This document shows, one piece after another, positions 18,712-28,433 of a DNA stretch of 64,000 nucleotides. The notes under the pieces are model-generated. The model was not told the DNA's origin, did not search any database, and saw only the letters and a program-made list of their open reading frames with translations. Source of the DNA: Sphingobium sp. B2D3C (GTDB taxonomy: Bacteria; Pseudomonadota; Alphaproteobacteria; Sphingomonadales; Sphingomonadaceae). Both the position numbers and the translations under genes were made by a program. The stretch spans positions 2,480,001-2,544,000 of the forward strand of contig NZ_JAOQOK010000001.1 of assembly GCF_025961835.1 (NCBI RefSeq), written 5' to 3'. Each line of letters begins with the position of its first letter. Position 1 is the stretch's first letter.

Positions 18712-18867
18712 CGGCCTGTCCCTGCGCACTGACCTGACGGGAACTCACCCCGTCACCAATCCGTCATCCTCCCTTCATGTGCGTGACGCCGTTCCGTCAC
18801 CTCCCTGACGCAACGCCTCCCTATCTGCCGCCCCCAGAACAAAACCTGCTTTTGGGGACTCACCACA

Positions 18868-21483
18868 ATGAAACCGCTTTACCCGACTTTCCGGGCCGCT
18901 TTGCTGTGCTCGGCCATTCTGCTTGCCACGCCTGCCCTCGCACAATCCGCGCCCGTTCCGGAGGCCGAGAGCGAGGCCGGTGCGGACGGTGACACCATCG
19001 TCGTCACCGGCCAGCGCCGCGCGCAATATGAGGCGACGGCGGAGAAGCGCGAGGCGTTTGCGGTGATGGATGCGATCTCCGCCGACGATATCGGCAAGCT
19101 GCCGGACCATAATACGGCGGCGGCGCTGCGGCGCATTCCGGGCCTTTCCGTCCAAGAGGATCAGGGCGAACCGCGCTTCCCGGTGCTGCGTGGCCTGCAA
19201 TCCACCTACAACCGCACGACGGTGGACGGCGCGCTGGTGGCGGGCGTGGATTCGGGCGGGCGCACGGTGCCGCTGGACATCGTGCCCTCCGTGATGGCGG
19301 GGCGGATCGAGGTCATCAAGACGGTGACGCCGGAGAATGACGCCAATGCCGTCGGCGGCATCATCAATATCACCACCCGCAGCGCCTTCGATGCCGGCCG
19401 GCCGTTCTTCAACGGCATCGCCTCTTATGGCATTTATGAGCAGCATGGCGAGGTGCGAAACAGCAAGCCCTCCTACCGGTTGGCCTTTGCCGCCGGCACC
19501 ACCTTCGGCGCGGACGACGAATGGGGCATCGTGATCGGCGCGAGCCAGGAGCAGCTCGATTACGACATTCCGCAGATCGAGGTCGCCAGCCCCTCAGTGC
19601 GCGAATATACCGCCGCCGGCGCCCCGGTGGACAGCGGCGCGGCGACCGGCAACGGCATCCAGGTGCCGACCCAGCACCGCCTCTTCTGGTACAACAACAC
19701 CAAGCAGCGCACCGGCGGCAATGTGAAGCTGGAATGGCGCCCGTCCGACACGTTCCGCTGGGAACTCTCCGGCGTCGTCGCCCGCACCGAGGACGATGAG
19801 GAACGCATCGAATATCGCATGGAGCCGATCGGCAATGTCGCGAACCAGACGCAGACGAGCGGCCAGTTCGCGCGCGGGCGGATCATCGTGCAGCTCAACC
19901 AGCCGATTACGCGGCGCCTCGTCGCGCTCGGCCGCACCGCCTTCGCCTGGGATGGCGGCGAGCAATGGAAGCTGGACGGCGACGCGGTGTTCTCGCTCGG
20001 GCGGATGCGCGTGCCCAATGAGAGCATCGAGTTCCGCACCCGCGATGCCGACGCGACCCGCTATGCCTTCAGCTATGACACGTCGGACTTCTACCCCGTG
20101 TTCATGCCGGCCAACGCCGCCGCCGCGGTGAACCCGCAGAACTTCTACCTGCAGCAGCAGCGTAGCAATCTGGAGAAGTCGCTGGAGAAGAGCGGCCAGT
20201 TCCGCCTGAACTTCACTTATGGCGATGACAGCATCGATGGCGGCATCAAGCTCAAGACCGGCGCAGTGCTGCGCCTGACCAGCCGCAAGAACGAAGTCGA
20301 GCGGACCGACTATAAGGCCGCCAGCGGCTTCACCTACACGCTCGACAAGGTGGTGACCGCCGGGCCGAGTGAAGCGATCCGCGACAAGTTCTACATTCCG
20401 ATCCGCATCGATGCGGCCGCGTTTCCGGCCTTCTACCAGGCCAATCAGAGCCGCTTCACCACCACCGTCGCCTCGAAGGCGGGCGACTATAAGGTCAACG
20501 AGGATGTCTACGCCGGCTATGTGCAGGGCAGCACCCGGATGGGCAATGTCACGCTGCTCGGCGGCCTGCGCTATGAGCGCACGGAAGTCTCCTCGGATGC
20601 CTATCGCACGCTCGGCAGCACGCTCACTCAGATCACGACGGACGGCAGCTATGGCAACTGGCTGCCCAGCGCGCACATCCGCTGGGATGTGACCGACCGC
20701 GTTGTGGTGCGCGGCGCCTATACCAACACCATCGGCCGGCCGGATTATTCCTCCATCGCGGCGAGCGAGACGCTCAGTTTCGATGGCAGCCAGCCAACGC
20801 TGTCTCGTGGCAATCCGGGCCTCAAGCCGCGAGAGAGCAGGGGCTTCGATCTATCCTTCGAGTTCTATCCCAAGGATGGCGTCATCTCTGCAGCGCTGTT
20901 CCACAAGAAGATCAGGAACGAGATCTTCACCCTCTCCAATGTGGAGACGATCGATGTCGGCCGGGGGCCGGAGAGCGTACTCGTCTCCGAACCGCGCAAT
21001 GCCGAAACGGCCACCATCAAGGGCCTCGAGCTGAACCTGCAGCAGGCGCTGACCTTCCTGCCCGATCCGTTCGACGGGCTGGGCGTGAGCGCCAACGCGA
21101 CCTTCCTCGATACGCGTTTCACCTTCCTCACGACCGCCGGGCCGCGCGTCACCGGGCTGTACCTCCAGCCGGACACGGTGTGGAACGCCTCGGTCTACTA
21201 CCAGAAAGGCAAGTTCGAGGGGCGCCTGTCTTACAACTATATCGGCGGCTTCCTGGAGACGATCAACGACACCATCCCCAATGCCGACCAATATTGGAAG
21301 AGCCGCGGCACGCTGGATGCCAATATCAGCTATCGCGTCACCTCCAATATCACGCTGTATGCCGAGGGGCAGAACCTCAACAATCAGGGCCGGCGCGAGC
21401 TGGTCGGGCCCGGGCGCACCTACCTGCAGGAATCCGCCGAATATGGCCGAACCTTCTGGTTCGGCGTGGCGGCGAATTTTTGA
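18868..21483 (+). CDS. TonB-dependent outer-membrane receptor (871 aa)
   Basis: This receptor has a signal peptide (residues 1-26, cleavage after ATPALA), a plug domain with TIVVTGQRRAQYEATAEKR, IGKLPDHNTAAALRRIPGL and VIKTVTPENDANAVGGIIN, and a C-terminal barrel ending in Phe (GVAANF). The plug signature is that of the Caulobacter/sphingomonad class (TIGR01782-like) that often imports carbohydrates or other complex substrates rather than siderophores. The stop TGA overlaps the start ATG of the following gene, indicating a translationally coupled pair. The substrate is unknown. Confidence 0.93.
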   Translation: MKPLYPTFRAALLCSAILLATPALAQSAPVPEAESEAGADGDTIVVTGQRRAQYEATAEKREAFAVMDAISADDIGKLPDHNTAAALRRIPGLSVQEDQGEPRFPVLRGLQSTYNRTTVDGALVAGVDSGGRTVPLDIVPSVMAGRIEVIKTVTPENDANAVGGIINITTRSAFDAGRPFFNGIASYGIYEQHGEVRNSKPSYRLAFAAGTTFGADDEWGIVIGASQEQLDYDIPQIEVASPSVREYTAAGAPVDSGAATGNGIQVPTQHRLFWYNNTKQRTGGNVKLEWRPSDTFRWELSGVVARTEDDEERIEYRMEPIGNVANQTQTSGQFARGRIIVQLNQPITRRLVALGRTAFAWDGGEQWKLDGDAVFSLGRMRVPNESIEFRTRDADATRYAFSYDTSDFYPVFMPANAAAAVNPQNFYLQQQRSNLEKSLEKSGQFRLNFTYGDDSIDGGIKLKTGAVLRLTSRKNEVERTDYKAASGFTYTLDKVVTAGPSEAIRDKFYIPIRIDAAAFPAFYQANQSRFTTTVASKAGDYKVNEDVYAGYVQGSTRMGNVTLLGGLRYERTEVSSDAYRTLGSTLTQITTDGSYGNWLPSAHIRWDVTDRVVVRGAYTNTIGRPDYSSIAASETLSFDGSQPTLSRGNPGLKPRESRGFDLSFEFYPKDGVISAALFHKKIRNEIFTLSNVETIDVGRGPESVLVSEPRNAETATIKGLELNLQQALTFLPDPFDGLGVSANATFLDTRFTFLTTAGPRVTGLYLQPDTVWNASVYYQKGKFEGRLSYNYIGGFLETINDTIPNADQYWKSRGTLDANISYRVTSNITLYAEGQNLNNQGRRELVGPGRTYLQESAEYGRTFWFGVAANF

Positions 21484-22304
21484 TGGGCCTGCTTCTCGCT
21501 CTGGCGGCCAGTGCCGCCGCGGCGGCGGCGGCGGCGGGGACACCCGCTGCCGCCCCGCCCCAGGGCCAGCCGGCCGAAACGCTGCGCCGCATCCCTGCCG
21601 AGGAAGCGCGGCAGGGCGTGGCGGTCGGCCCGAACGATGTCTATGCCGTCGCCAACTGGACCATCGCCCGCTACGATCGCAAGACCGGCGCGCGGCGCGC
21701 GATCTGGACCGGCGAGCCGGCGCGCTACCCGCACATCAACAGCTGCGCGCTCATCAAGGCCGAGCTGGTGTGCGCGGCCTCCAACTTCCCCGCCGTGCCA
21801 CAGGCCAGTTCGGTCGAGATCTTCGATCCCGTCACCCTCGCCCACAAGCGCACAGTCTCGCTCGGTCTTGGTACAGGCTCGCTGACCTGGGTCGACTGGC
21901 ATGACGGGCACTGGTGGGGGCTGTTCGCCAATTATGACGGCAAGGGCGGCGAGGCACCGCGCGACCACCGCCACACCACCCTCGTCCAGTTCGATACGGA
22001 CTGGCGCCGCACGCAAAGCTGGGCGCTGCCCGACACGATCCTCGAGCGGATCGCGCCGATGAGCATCTCTGGCGGCGGGTTCGGCCCTGATGGACGGCTG
22101 TGGCTCTCCGGCCATGACAATCCCGAGCTCTACGTGACGCAATTACCCAAGGGTGGCGCCACGCTGGACCATATCGCCACCGTGCCCATGGAGGCGGAAG
22201 GCCAGGCGATCGATTGGGACGAGAACCGGCCGGGCATCCTGTGGGGCATCAGTCGCAAGACCCGCGCCATGCTGGAAATGCGCGTGCCGCCGCTGCAGAA
22301 ATAG
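21483..22304 (+). CDS. Secreted propeller-like protein coupled to TonB receptor
   Basis: A 273-aa protein with an Ala-rich signal peptide (MGLLLALAASAAAAAAAAG) and repeated short strands such as GPNDVYAVANWTIARYDRKT, SVEIFDPVTLAHKR and FGPDGRLWLSGHDNPELYV that recall a YncE/beta-propeller fold. No catalytic motif is seen. The start overlaps the receptor stop by one base (TGATG), so the two are cotranslated and probably act on the same substrate in the periplasm or at the surface. The fold is inferred, not certain. Confidence 0.7.
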   Translation: MGLLLALAASAAAAAAAAGTPAAAPPQGQPAETLRRIPAEEARQGVAVGPNDVYAVANWTIARYDRKTGARRAIWTGEPARYPHINSCALIKAELVCAASNFPAVPQASSVEIFDPVTLAHKRTVSLGLGTGSLTWVDWHDGHWWGLFANYDGKGGEAPRDHRHTTLVQFDTDWRRTQSWALPDTILERIAPMSISGGGFGPDGRLWLSGHDNPELYVTQLPKGGATLDHIATVPMEAEGQAIDWDENRPGILWGISRKTRAMLEMRVPPLQK

Positions 22305-22412
22305 GACGGCGACGGCGCCCCTCGCGCAACGCCGCCCAAGAATACTCACGCCCCGGAACGATCCACGCATCGCGTCGGTTCTCCAGACGAACCCATCTAC
22401 GGAGAACGCGAC

Positions 22413-22883
22413 ATGATCCGATCCTTCCTCATCGGCCTGGTGGCCGGGCAGCGTGGCATGACGCCCTTGGCGGCAGTGGCGACGGGCACGCGCAAGGGGG
22501 ATATTCCGGTGGTGCTGCCTTTGCAGGGCCTGTTGCGCAATCCGCTGATCGCGGCGGGCACGGCGTCGCTGGCGGCGGCGGAGATGGCCGGCGACAAGAT
22601 GAAGAGCGCGCCCGACCGGATCGTGCCGATCGGCCTCGCCGTGCGCAGCGTGACAGCGGCCTATGCCGGCGCCGCCCTGGCGCCACGCGGCCGCCGTGGG
22701 CTGGGCGCGGCCGTCGCGGTCGGGACGGCGCTGGCCTCATCCTACATCGGCTGGCGCGTGCGCTGCGCGGCGATGCGGCGTTATGGACAGACCGCGACCG
22801 GCTTTGTCGAGGACGCGCTCGTGCTGGGCAGCGGCCTTGCGATTGCGAGCCCAAGTGTGGCCGGGGCTGAACGATCAGCCTAG
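22413..22883 (+). CDS. DUF4126-type membrane protein (156 aa)
   Basis: A Gly/Ala-rich integral membrane protein with several short helices; GLVAGQRGMTPLAAVATG at the N-terminus and GRRGLGAAVAVGTALASSY in the second half resemble DUF4126 proteins. GGAGAACGCGAC before ATG 22413 is an adequate ribosome-binding site. No function is known. Confidence 0.7.
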   Translation: MIRSFLIGLVAGQRGMTPLAAVATGTRKGDIPVVLPLQGLLRNPLIAAGTASLAAAEMAGDKMKSAPDRIVPIGLAVRSVTAAYAGAALAPRGRRGLGAAVAVGTALASSYIGWRVRCAAMRRYGQTATGFVEDALVLGSGLAIASPSVAGAERSA

Positions 22884-23009
22884 GCGGCGAGGGAAAGGTC
22901 AGTTGCTGCGCTGGGTGGCCGTTGTCCGATATTTCGATTGGTCAGCTGCCATTCCCGGTACGACGACTTTGCGGACATTCTCGTAGCGCTGGAATGTCCT
23001 GAAGGCGCC

Positions 23010-23390
23010 TTACAGATTACCGGCGAGGGTTGTGGTTTTGAGGACGAAGTCCATTGCCGGATTGAAGCAAAGCGACACGACAAGCAGCGACATAATTACT
23101 AGAAGAAGATTGGTCGCGACCGAGCCAATCAAAGGTCGCAAAGCCATTTTCAAAACCGCCGACGCCAGCCAGGTCCCTACTCCAATCGACATCGCGATGA
23201 CTAGCGTCCACATGACCCCGTTCAGGATGTGAAAGCCATCGTTATCGTGGCAACCCGATCCAGCTTCACAATCGCCCATGATGTTGCCAACAAACACAGC
23301 GAATCCCATCCCAACAAAGAGAAGGACGCTAGGCAGACAGCCAAAAGGCATCGCTGTTTGAAGATGATGCTTAAACGAAGCGATGGTCAT
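23010..23390 (-). CDS. Hypothetical membrane protein (126 aa)
   Basis: The product has three or four hydrophobic segments (about 15-36, 57-80 and 88-112) and a short loop with two Cys residues (MGDCEAGSGCHDNDG) that might form a disulfide. I do not recognise a family. GC is lower than in the neighbours, and codon usage is less biased, so it may be acquired. It ends convergently with the DUF4126 gene. Confidence 0.55.
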   Translation of the reverse strand: MTIASFKHHLQTAMPFGCLPSVLLFVGMGFAVFVGNIMGDCEAGSGCHDNDGFHILNGVMWTLVIAMSIGVGTWLASAVLKMALRPLIGSVATNLLLVIMSLLVVSLCFNPAMDFVLKTTTLAGNL

Positions 23391-23951
23391 ATCGTGATGC
23401 TACCGCCGCTCTCATCTGCGGTTCAAGCCAGAAGACCACAATCGGGATGTCCGCTCCCCACGCCAAACTGGCCGCTCATCCATCCTTCGTCACCTCTCCA
23501 AAGCGGCAATGGCTGTGGTCCGACCATGGTGTTGAATGCGGACTGATCAGGCGCGACGCCATTGCCGGCATTCCCTCCGTTCGTCCTGAGTAGCTGCTGA
23601 GCTTGTCGAAGCGGCGTATCGAAGGACCAGCCGTGCGCTGCAATGCTTCGATACGGGCCTTCGATACTCGCCTGCGGCGCTACTCAGCACGAACGGGGAA
23701 AACGGTAAGGACCGCATTTCGACGCAGACCGAGCGATCCTTGCCGCTCCTAAGCGGAGTTTCGTCACAAATGAAAATTGTCCACACGACCGCGGGCCATT
23801 TCCTCAAAATGCCGACGGACGCGGGATGGGAGGCGCTGCCCCTCATCCGACATGGCAGGTGCGCGCCGCGACGGTCTGGCAGACGGACGTCGCGCCTATC
23901 CTTGCAACGACGGCCGCGCCCGGACGGGGGAGATGGCGCGGCCGTCGGTGC
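23391..23951. other. Long intergenic region (561 bp) holding an inverted repeat
   Basis: No convincing gene is seen. The main structure is the ~120-bp imperfect inverted repeat listed at 23577-23696. The rest is of mixed composition. Confidence 0.45.
23577..23696. repeat. Imperfect inverted repeat, sphingomonad-type intergenic repeat
   Basis: The left arm begins CCGTTCGTCCTGAGTAG and ends CGTATCGAAGG; the right arm reads CCTTCGATAC ... CTACTCAGCACGAACGG, nearly its reverse complement. The element would fold into a long cruciform or hairpin. Sequences of this style (CTGAGCTTGTCGAAG, TATCGAAGG) are, from general knowledge, scattered between genes in sphingomonads; copy number in this genome cannot be seen here. 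Confidence 0.6.
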
Positions 23952-25730
23952 TCAGGGCTGCGTGCAGCTGATCTGCGCCGCAGACTGATCCGATGTGTCG
24001 CCCGCCCGCCGGGCGATGGCGGGCGCCGCGCAGATAGGGCGCTGGATGCCGTTGAGGCCGGACATCGGCCCGGCGGTTGCGCTCAACTGATCGGGCCGCT
24101 TGCCCTGCTCCACCCACGCGACGAGGGCACCGAACGCATCATATTGATCCGTCGCCGGGCCGCCGGCGCAATGGCCCATGCCGGGCACTGGGAAGACGCG
24201 CACGAACTCGCGCGCGGCGCCCTTGTACCGGGCATCGACCTCGCCCCACCAAGCCAGCGTGTCGTTCACCGAGAAGACCGGGTCCGACATGCCATGCGGC
24301 ACGATGAGCTTGCCGCCCCGCGCGCGAAACGCATCGAGGTCGTTCGAGCGCGCGCCGATATCCTGCCAGGCCGAGCGCGTGAACGGCGGCACCACCGCCT
24401 CGACGCCGGCGCGGGCGCGATCCATGTCGAGGCGCATGGCCCAAGCCAGCAATTCGTCAGGCGTGGCGCCGGCCAGAGCGGGCGGCGTCATGAAGACGGC
24501 CGCAAGCGAAGGCAGGCCCATGGCGACATTGATCGGCGGCACGCTGCCATCGGGCGTGCCCAGCATCCAGATGCGCCAGCCCATGTCCGCCCAGCCGGCA
24601 TCCCACGGGAAGCCGGGATAGATTTGCGCGCCCTTGCTGTCCCGCGCGCCCTCGTGAATGCGCACCAGCGCATCGAGCTGTGGCTGGGAGAGGCAGCCCT
24701 CGGCCTTGTCGCCCTTGCACAGGCTGGCGTGCAACTGCGGCAGCACTCTGGCAGAGGTGCACTGGCCGACCGCGCCGATCAGGCCATCGGTCGTGCCGTC
24801 AAGCGCGTCGCAGGCGGTGCGCACGGCCTGCGCGACCAGCGCAAGATCGCCCATGCTGAAACTCGCGCGCAGATTGGCGAGCGTGACCGGCTTGCCCGAT
24901 GCCTGCACGACGGAGGCGAAGGCCTGCGTGTTCCACGCCTCGGCGATCGCGGCCTTGGGCAGCGAGAAGCCGGGCGCGGCGGCGACAATCCCGTCGAACA
25001 GATCCGGGTAGCGCTGGGCGAGCATCATGCCTTCCTGCCCGCCCTTGGAGCAGCCGACGAAATAGCTCTGGCGGGGATTGCTGCCGTAGAACTGGCGGAT
25101 CGCCGCCTTCGCCGCATGGGTGACGACCGGCAGCGAGGTGCCGCCATAATCGGCGCGCGCCTGCGGATCGAAACCGAAAGCGCTCGCGCCGCCGCGGGCG
25201 GGATCGCTATTGGTCGCATTATCGTGCCCGCTATCCTGCGAAAGCACGGCATAGCCCTGGACCAGGGCCGGCGCTGCGGCGGTCAGCCGACCAATAGCGT
25301 CGCCCAGTTCGCCATTGGTGCCGCCCCCGCCCGAAAAGAAGAACCGCCCGTTCCATGCCACCGGCAGACGCAGATGGAACCTGATCGCATAGGCCTGACC
25401 ATCGACGCCGGTATGGGCACGCATCGCGCCGACGATGGCGCAATGAGGCGGTAGCTCGACTGACGGGGGCGTCATGCCGGGAGGGCCGGGCGGCACCGGC
25501 GCGGGGCCGGCGGGATTGAAGGTCGCGCTGAGCAGCCGGGTGGAGGCATCCGGCCAATGACCCGCCATCCTTGCCCCGAGCGCGGCGCATCGGGCGGTGG
25601 CGTCCGCGATGGTCGCGGCGGGTAGCGTTGAGGTCGTGCCGGACGGCGGGACTTCGGCCGCCCGGAGCTGGTGAGGAAGAAGCGCGAGGATGGCCGCAAG
25701 CGGCGCAAACATAAGGCGATGCATGGTCAT
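23952..25730 (-). CDS. Tannase/feruloyl esterase family protein
   Basis: A secreted serine esterase of 592 aa. A signal peptide (MTMHRLMFAPLAAILALLP, ending near AA) precedes a tannase-family domain. The nucleophile elbow is FVGCSKGGQEGMM (Cys227-Ser228), with the Cys adjacent to Ser as in the CS-D-HC arrangement; GMSDPVFSVNDT supplies the Asp and VPGMGHCAGG the His next to Cys. Such enzymes cleave galloyl or feruloyl esters, or MHET-like aromatic esters. The gene diverges from a TonB receptor at 26150, which may import the product or substrate. An in-frame extension upstream to 25916 lacks signal-peptide character. Confidence 0.88.
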   Translation of the reverse strand: MTMHRLMFAPLAAILALLPHQLRAAEVPPSGTTSTLPAATIADATARCAALGARMAGHWPDASTRLLSATFNPAGPAPVPPGPPGMTPPSVELPPHCAIVGAMRAHTGVDGQAYAIRFHLRLPVAWNGRFFFSGGGGTNGELGDAIGRLTAAAPALVQGYAVLSQDSGHDNATNSDPARGGASAFGFDPQARADYGGTSLPVVTHAAKAAIRQFYGSNPRQSYFVGCSKGGQEGMMLAQRYPDLFDGIVAAAPGFSLPKAAIAEAWNTQAFASVVQASGKPVTLANLRASFSMGDLALVAQAVRTACDALDGTTDGLIGAVGQCTSARVLPQLHASLCKGDKAEGCLSQPQLDALVRIHEGARDSKGAQIYPGFPWDAGWADMGWRIWMLGTPDGSVPPINVAMGLPSLAAVFMTPPALAGATPDELLAWAMRLDMDRARAGVEAVVPPFTRSAWQDIGARSNDLDAFRARGGKLIVPHGMSDPVFSVNDTLAWWGEVDARYKGAAREFVRVFPVPGMGHCAGGPATDQYDAFGALVAWVEQGKRPDQLSATAGPMSGLNGIQRPICAAPAIARRAGDTSDQSAAQISCTQP

Positions 25731-26149
25731 GACGGTCTTCCGCTCCTCTCCACAAGGCGCCCTCACAGTAAACGCGTGACAGCGAATCAGCAATCGATTA
25801 CAAATTTCGTGCAGAATGACTCTGTCCGGGAACTGTCGGGGTGTGGCCGCGATGATGATTTCCATTGCACGCCTCTCCCCATTCTCGCTCAGCGGTAACT
25901 GTGGACCGCGCGCCACAGGCAGACTATTTTCTTTTTCATATAAATGAAAGGAGTCGCCGAAACAAACGAAACCTCATAGACCAATGGCACAGCACGTCGC
26001 GATCCTCTGCCAGGCTCATGGAAGCCGCCAAAAATGGATGAGGCAGAGGCGCAGTCGGCGGACTGAAAATGAAAATGAGAAGCCTCGCGCGCACCTGAAG
26101 GCACAATAGCCAAAGGAGGCCGGGGAAACAGACAAGGGAGAGGGAGGAT
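25731..26149. other. Divergent intergenic region (419 bp)
   Basis: It lies between the tannase-like gene and the TonB receptor gene and should hold both promoters. An AT-rich patch at about 25920-25950 stands out. GGGAGAGGGAGG before 26150 is the receptor's ribosome-binding site. I see no gene and no clear operator. Confidence 0.4.
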
Positions 26150-28375
26150 ATGAAAGCCAATCGACAGGTTTATGCCGTCCGCGCACTGCTGACGTTGCTT
26201 TCGTCAACGACATGCATCGTTGCGATGGCACCAGCACTGGCGCAGCAAAACCCGCAGCAAGGCGAGGGTCTGGAAGAGATCATCGTCACCGCGCAACGGC
26301 GCGAGGAAAATCTCCAGAAGGTTGCCGTCGCCGCTACCGCGCTCTCAGGCCAGGGCCTGGTGGAGAAGGGCGTCACCCGGGTGGACGAGCTACAGACCGT
26401 GGTGCCCTCGCTCTCCGTTACCGACGCCGGGCTGACGCAGAACGTCAACATTCGCGGCATCGGCCTCGCCAGCGGATCGCCCGCAGTGGCAAACGGCGTG
26501 GCGACCTATGTGGACGGCATCTTCCAGCCGCCCATCGTCACCACCTCCAGCTTCTACGACATTGCCACGGTGGAAGTGCTGCGCGGGCCGCAGGGCACGT
26601 TCGTCGGCTCCAATTCGACCGGCGGCGCGATCTTCATCAACACCCGCAACCCCAATCTTGCGGGCGTGGAAGGCGCCATCGAGGGCTCGATCGGCAATTA
26701 TGACGCCCGCAGCGTGGAAGCGGTGCTCAACCTGCCGCTCTCGCGCACGCTGGCCATTCGCGGCGCCGGCAAATGGCGCACGCGCGATTCCTTCTACACC
26801 GACATCGGCTCCGCCGGCAGCTCGGCCGGTCGGCTCGATGAGCTATCCGGCCGCTTCGGTGCGCTGTGGAAGCCGACCGAGAGCTTCCAGGCGCTGTTCA
26901 AGCTGGAAGCCGCGGACAAGGAAACTGGCGGCTATGCCTACCGCCCCATTACCGGCACCGCCTATGCGGCCTATCGGACCAGCGACCCGCGCCTGATCGA
27001 CTATGATACGCCGACGCAGAATGACGAGAAGGCAATCCAGGCCTCACTGGAACTGCGCTACGAGCTGGGATCGGGCATCACCTTGCGCTCGCTCAGCGGC
27101 TACCAGAACAAGCGCATCTTCAACCTCTACGACAGCGATGCGACCAATGCCGCGCGCTACACTGCCGCCTTCCCGGTTGCGACGCAGCAGCAGTTCGTGC
27201 GCGAGCGGGTGTGGACGCAGGAGTTCAACATCATCTCGCCGACCGATCAGGATCTTTCCTGGATCGTCGGCGGCTATTATCAGCGCAACCGGATCGACGT
27301 GATCATCGAGAACCGCTCGGACGGCTTCCCGACGGACATTCTGATCGACAATGACAAGACCACCACCGGCGTCTTCGGCCAGGTGACGTACAAGATCACG
27401 CCGCAACTCGCGCTGGACGTGGGCGCCCGCTACTCGCACTTCTCGGTGACCGGCGGCGGCAGCGTCTCGATCGGTCTGGGCATCCCCACCTTCCCGCCAA
27501 ACGGCTTGCAGGTGGCGGATCTGAGCGGCGATCATAAGGACGGGCGGATGACCGGCAAGGTCTCGCTCAATTGGACGCCGGACGAGAACAACCTGTTCTA
27601 TGCCTTCGTCGCGCGTGGTTACAAGCCGGGCGGTTCTAACTCGCTGGTCTCCGAGTTCGATCCGGAAACGGTGATCGATTATGAAATCGGCTGGAAAGCG
27701 ACGATGCTGGGCGGCGCGGTTCGCACCCAGCTCGGCGCCTTCTATTATGACTATAACGACTTCCAGTTCGACGCGCTGGATACGTCAACGGGTCAGACGG
27801 GGGTGACCAATCTTACCGGCGCAACGGTGAAAGGCGTAGAGGCGCAAATTCAGGCGCGCGTCTCTGGCTTTACATTCGATGCCGGCGTGGCTTTCGTCGA
27901 CTCTTCTTTGGGCGATGCCACGTTCGTCGATACGCGCGCCCTTGCCCTCGCCTTCCCGGGGGTCACACCGGTCCAGCAATGCCCGGCGAACCAGGCTACC
28001 AACCTTCCGACCTGTATCAACTATACGCCGTTTCTGCGAAACACCGGCGGCGGCACCAATCTCTACTCGCCCAAATGGACCTATAATCTGGGTGCGCGCT
28101 ACGACCTGTGGGTGGGCGACGTGAAGATCACGCCAAGCGTCAGCTACGCCTATGTCGGCCCGCAATGGACCTATATCCTTTACTCCCCCGTTAGCGACCG
28201 GCTGCCATCACGGGGTCTGCTCGGTGCCCGGCTCGGCGTGCAGAAGGGTAATCTGCTGGTCGAAGCCTATGGCACCAACCTGACCGACGAGACCTATGTC
28301 TCCGGCCAGTTCGGCAATAACGAGTTCTACGGCGCTCCGCGCGAATATGGCGTGCGGGTTCGTTACGACTTCTGA
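26150..28375 (+). CDS. TonB-dependent outer-membrane receptor (741 aa)
   Basis: This receptor has a signal peptide (to about ALAQQ, residues 1-29), a TonB-box-like EEIIVTAQRREENLQKVAVA, a plug with NVNIRGIGLASGSPAVANGV and VEVLRGPQGTFVGSNSTGG, and a barrel ending VRVRYDF with terminal Phe. This subclass (IIVTAQRREENLQ) is abundant in sphingomonads and is often linked to uptake of aromatic or other organic compounds. The neighbouring divergent tannase-like esterase suggests a phenolic ester as the substrate, but that is inference. Confidence 0.93.
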   Translation: MKANRQVYAVRALLTLLSSTTCIVAMAPALAQQNPQQGEGLEEIIVTAQRREENLQKVAVAATALSGQGLVEKGVTRVDELQTVVPSLSVTDAGLTQNVNIRGIGLASGSPAVANGVATYVDGIFQPPIVTTSSFYDIATVEVLRGPQGTFVGSNSTGGAIFINTRNPNLAGVEGAIEGSIGNYDARSVEAVLNLPLSRTLAIRGAGKWRTRDSFYTDIGSAGSSAGRLDELSGRFGALWKPTESFQALFKLEAADKETGGYAYRPITGTAYAAYRTSDPRLIDYDTPTQNDEKAIQASLELRYELGSGITLRSLSGYQNKRIFNLYDSDATNAARYTAAFPVATQQQFVRERVWTQEFNIISPTDQDLSWIVGGYYQRNRIDVIIENRSDGFPTDILIDNDKTTTGVFGQVTYKITPQLALDVGARYSHFSVTGGGSVSIGLGIPTFPPNGLQVADLSGDHKDGRMTGKVSLNWTPDENNLFYAFVARGYKPGGSNSLVSEFDPETVIDYEIGWKATMLGGAVRTQLGAFYYDYNDFQFDALDTSTGQTGVTNLTGATVKGVEAQIQARVSGFTFDAGVAFVDSSLGDATFVDTRALALAFPGVTPVQQCPANQATNLPTCINYTPFLRNTGGGTNLYSPKWTYNLGARYDLWVGDVKITPSVSYAYVGPQWTYILYSPVSDRLPSRGLLGARLGVQKGNLLVEAYGTNLTDETYVSGQFGNNEFYGAPREYGVRVRYDF

Positions 28376-28384
28376 TTGAGAGAT

Positions 28385-28414
28385 GGGGCTGGTTCACTCG
28401 CTGTGGCCGGCCCC
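28385..28414 (+). terminator. Possible terminator hairpin after TonB receptor
   Basis: GGGGCTGG and CCGGCCCC pair (one G-T wobble) across a 14-base loop just past the receptor stop and before the convergent GGDEF gene. No T-run follows. Confidence 0.3.
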
Positions 28415-28433
28415 GCTCCTCTCCTGCCAGACC

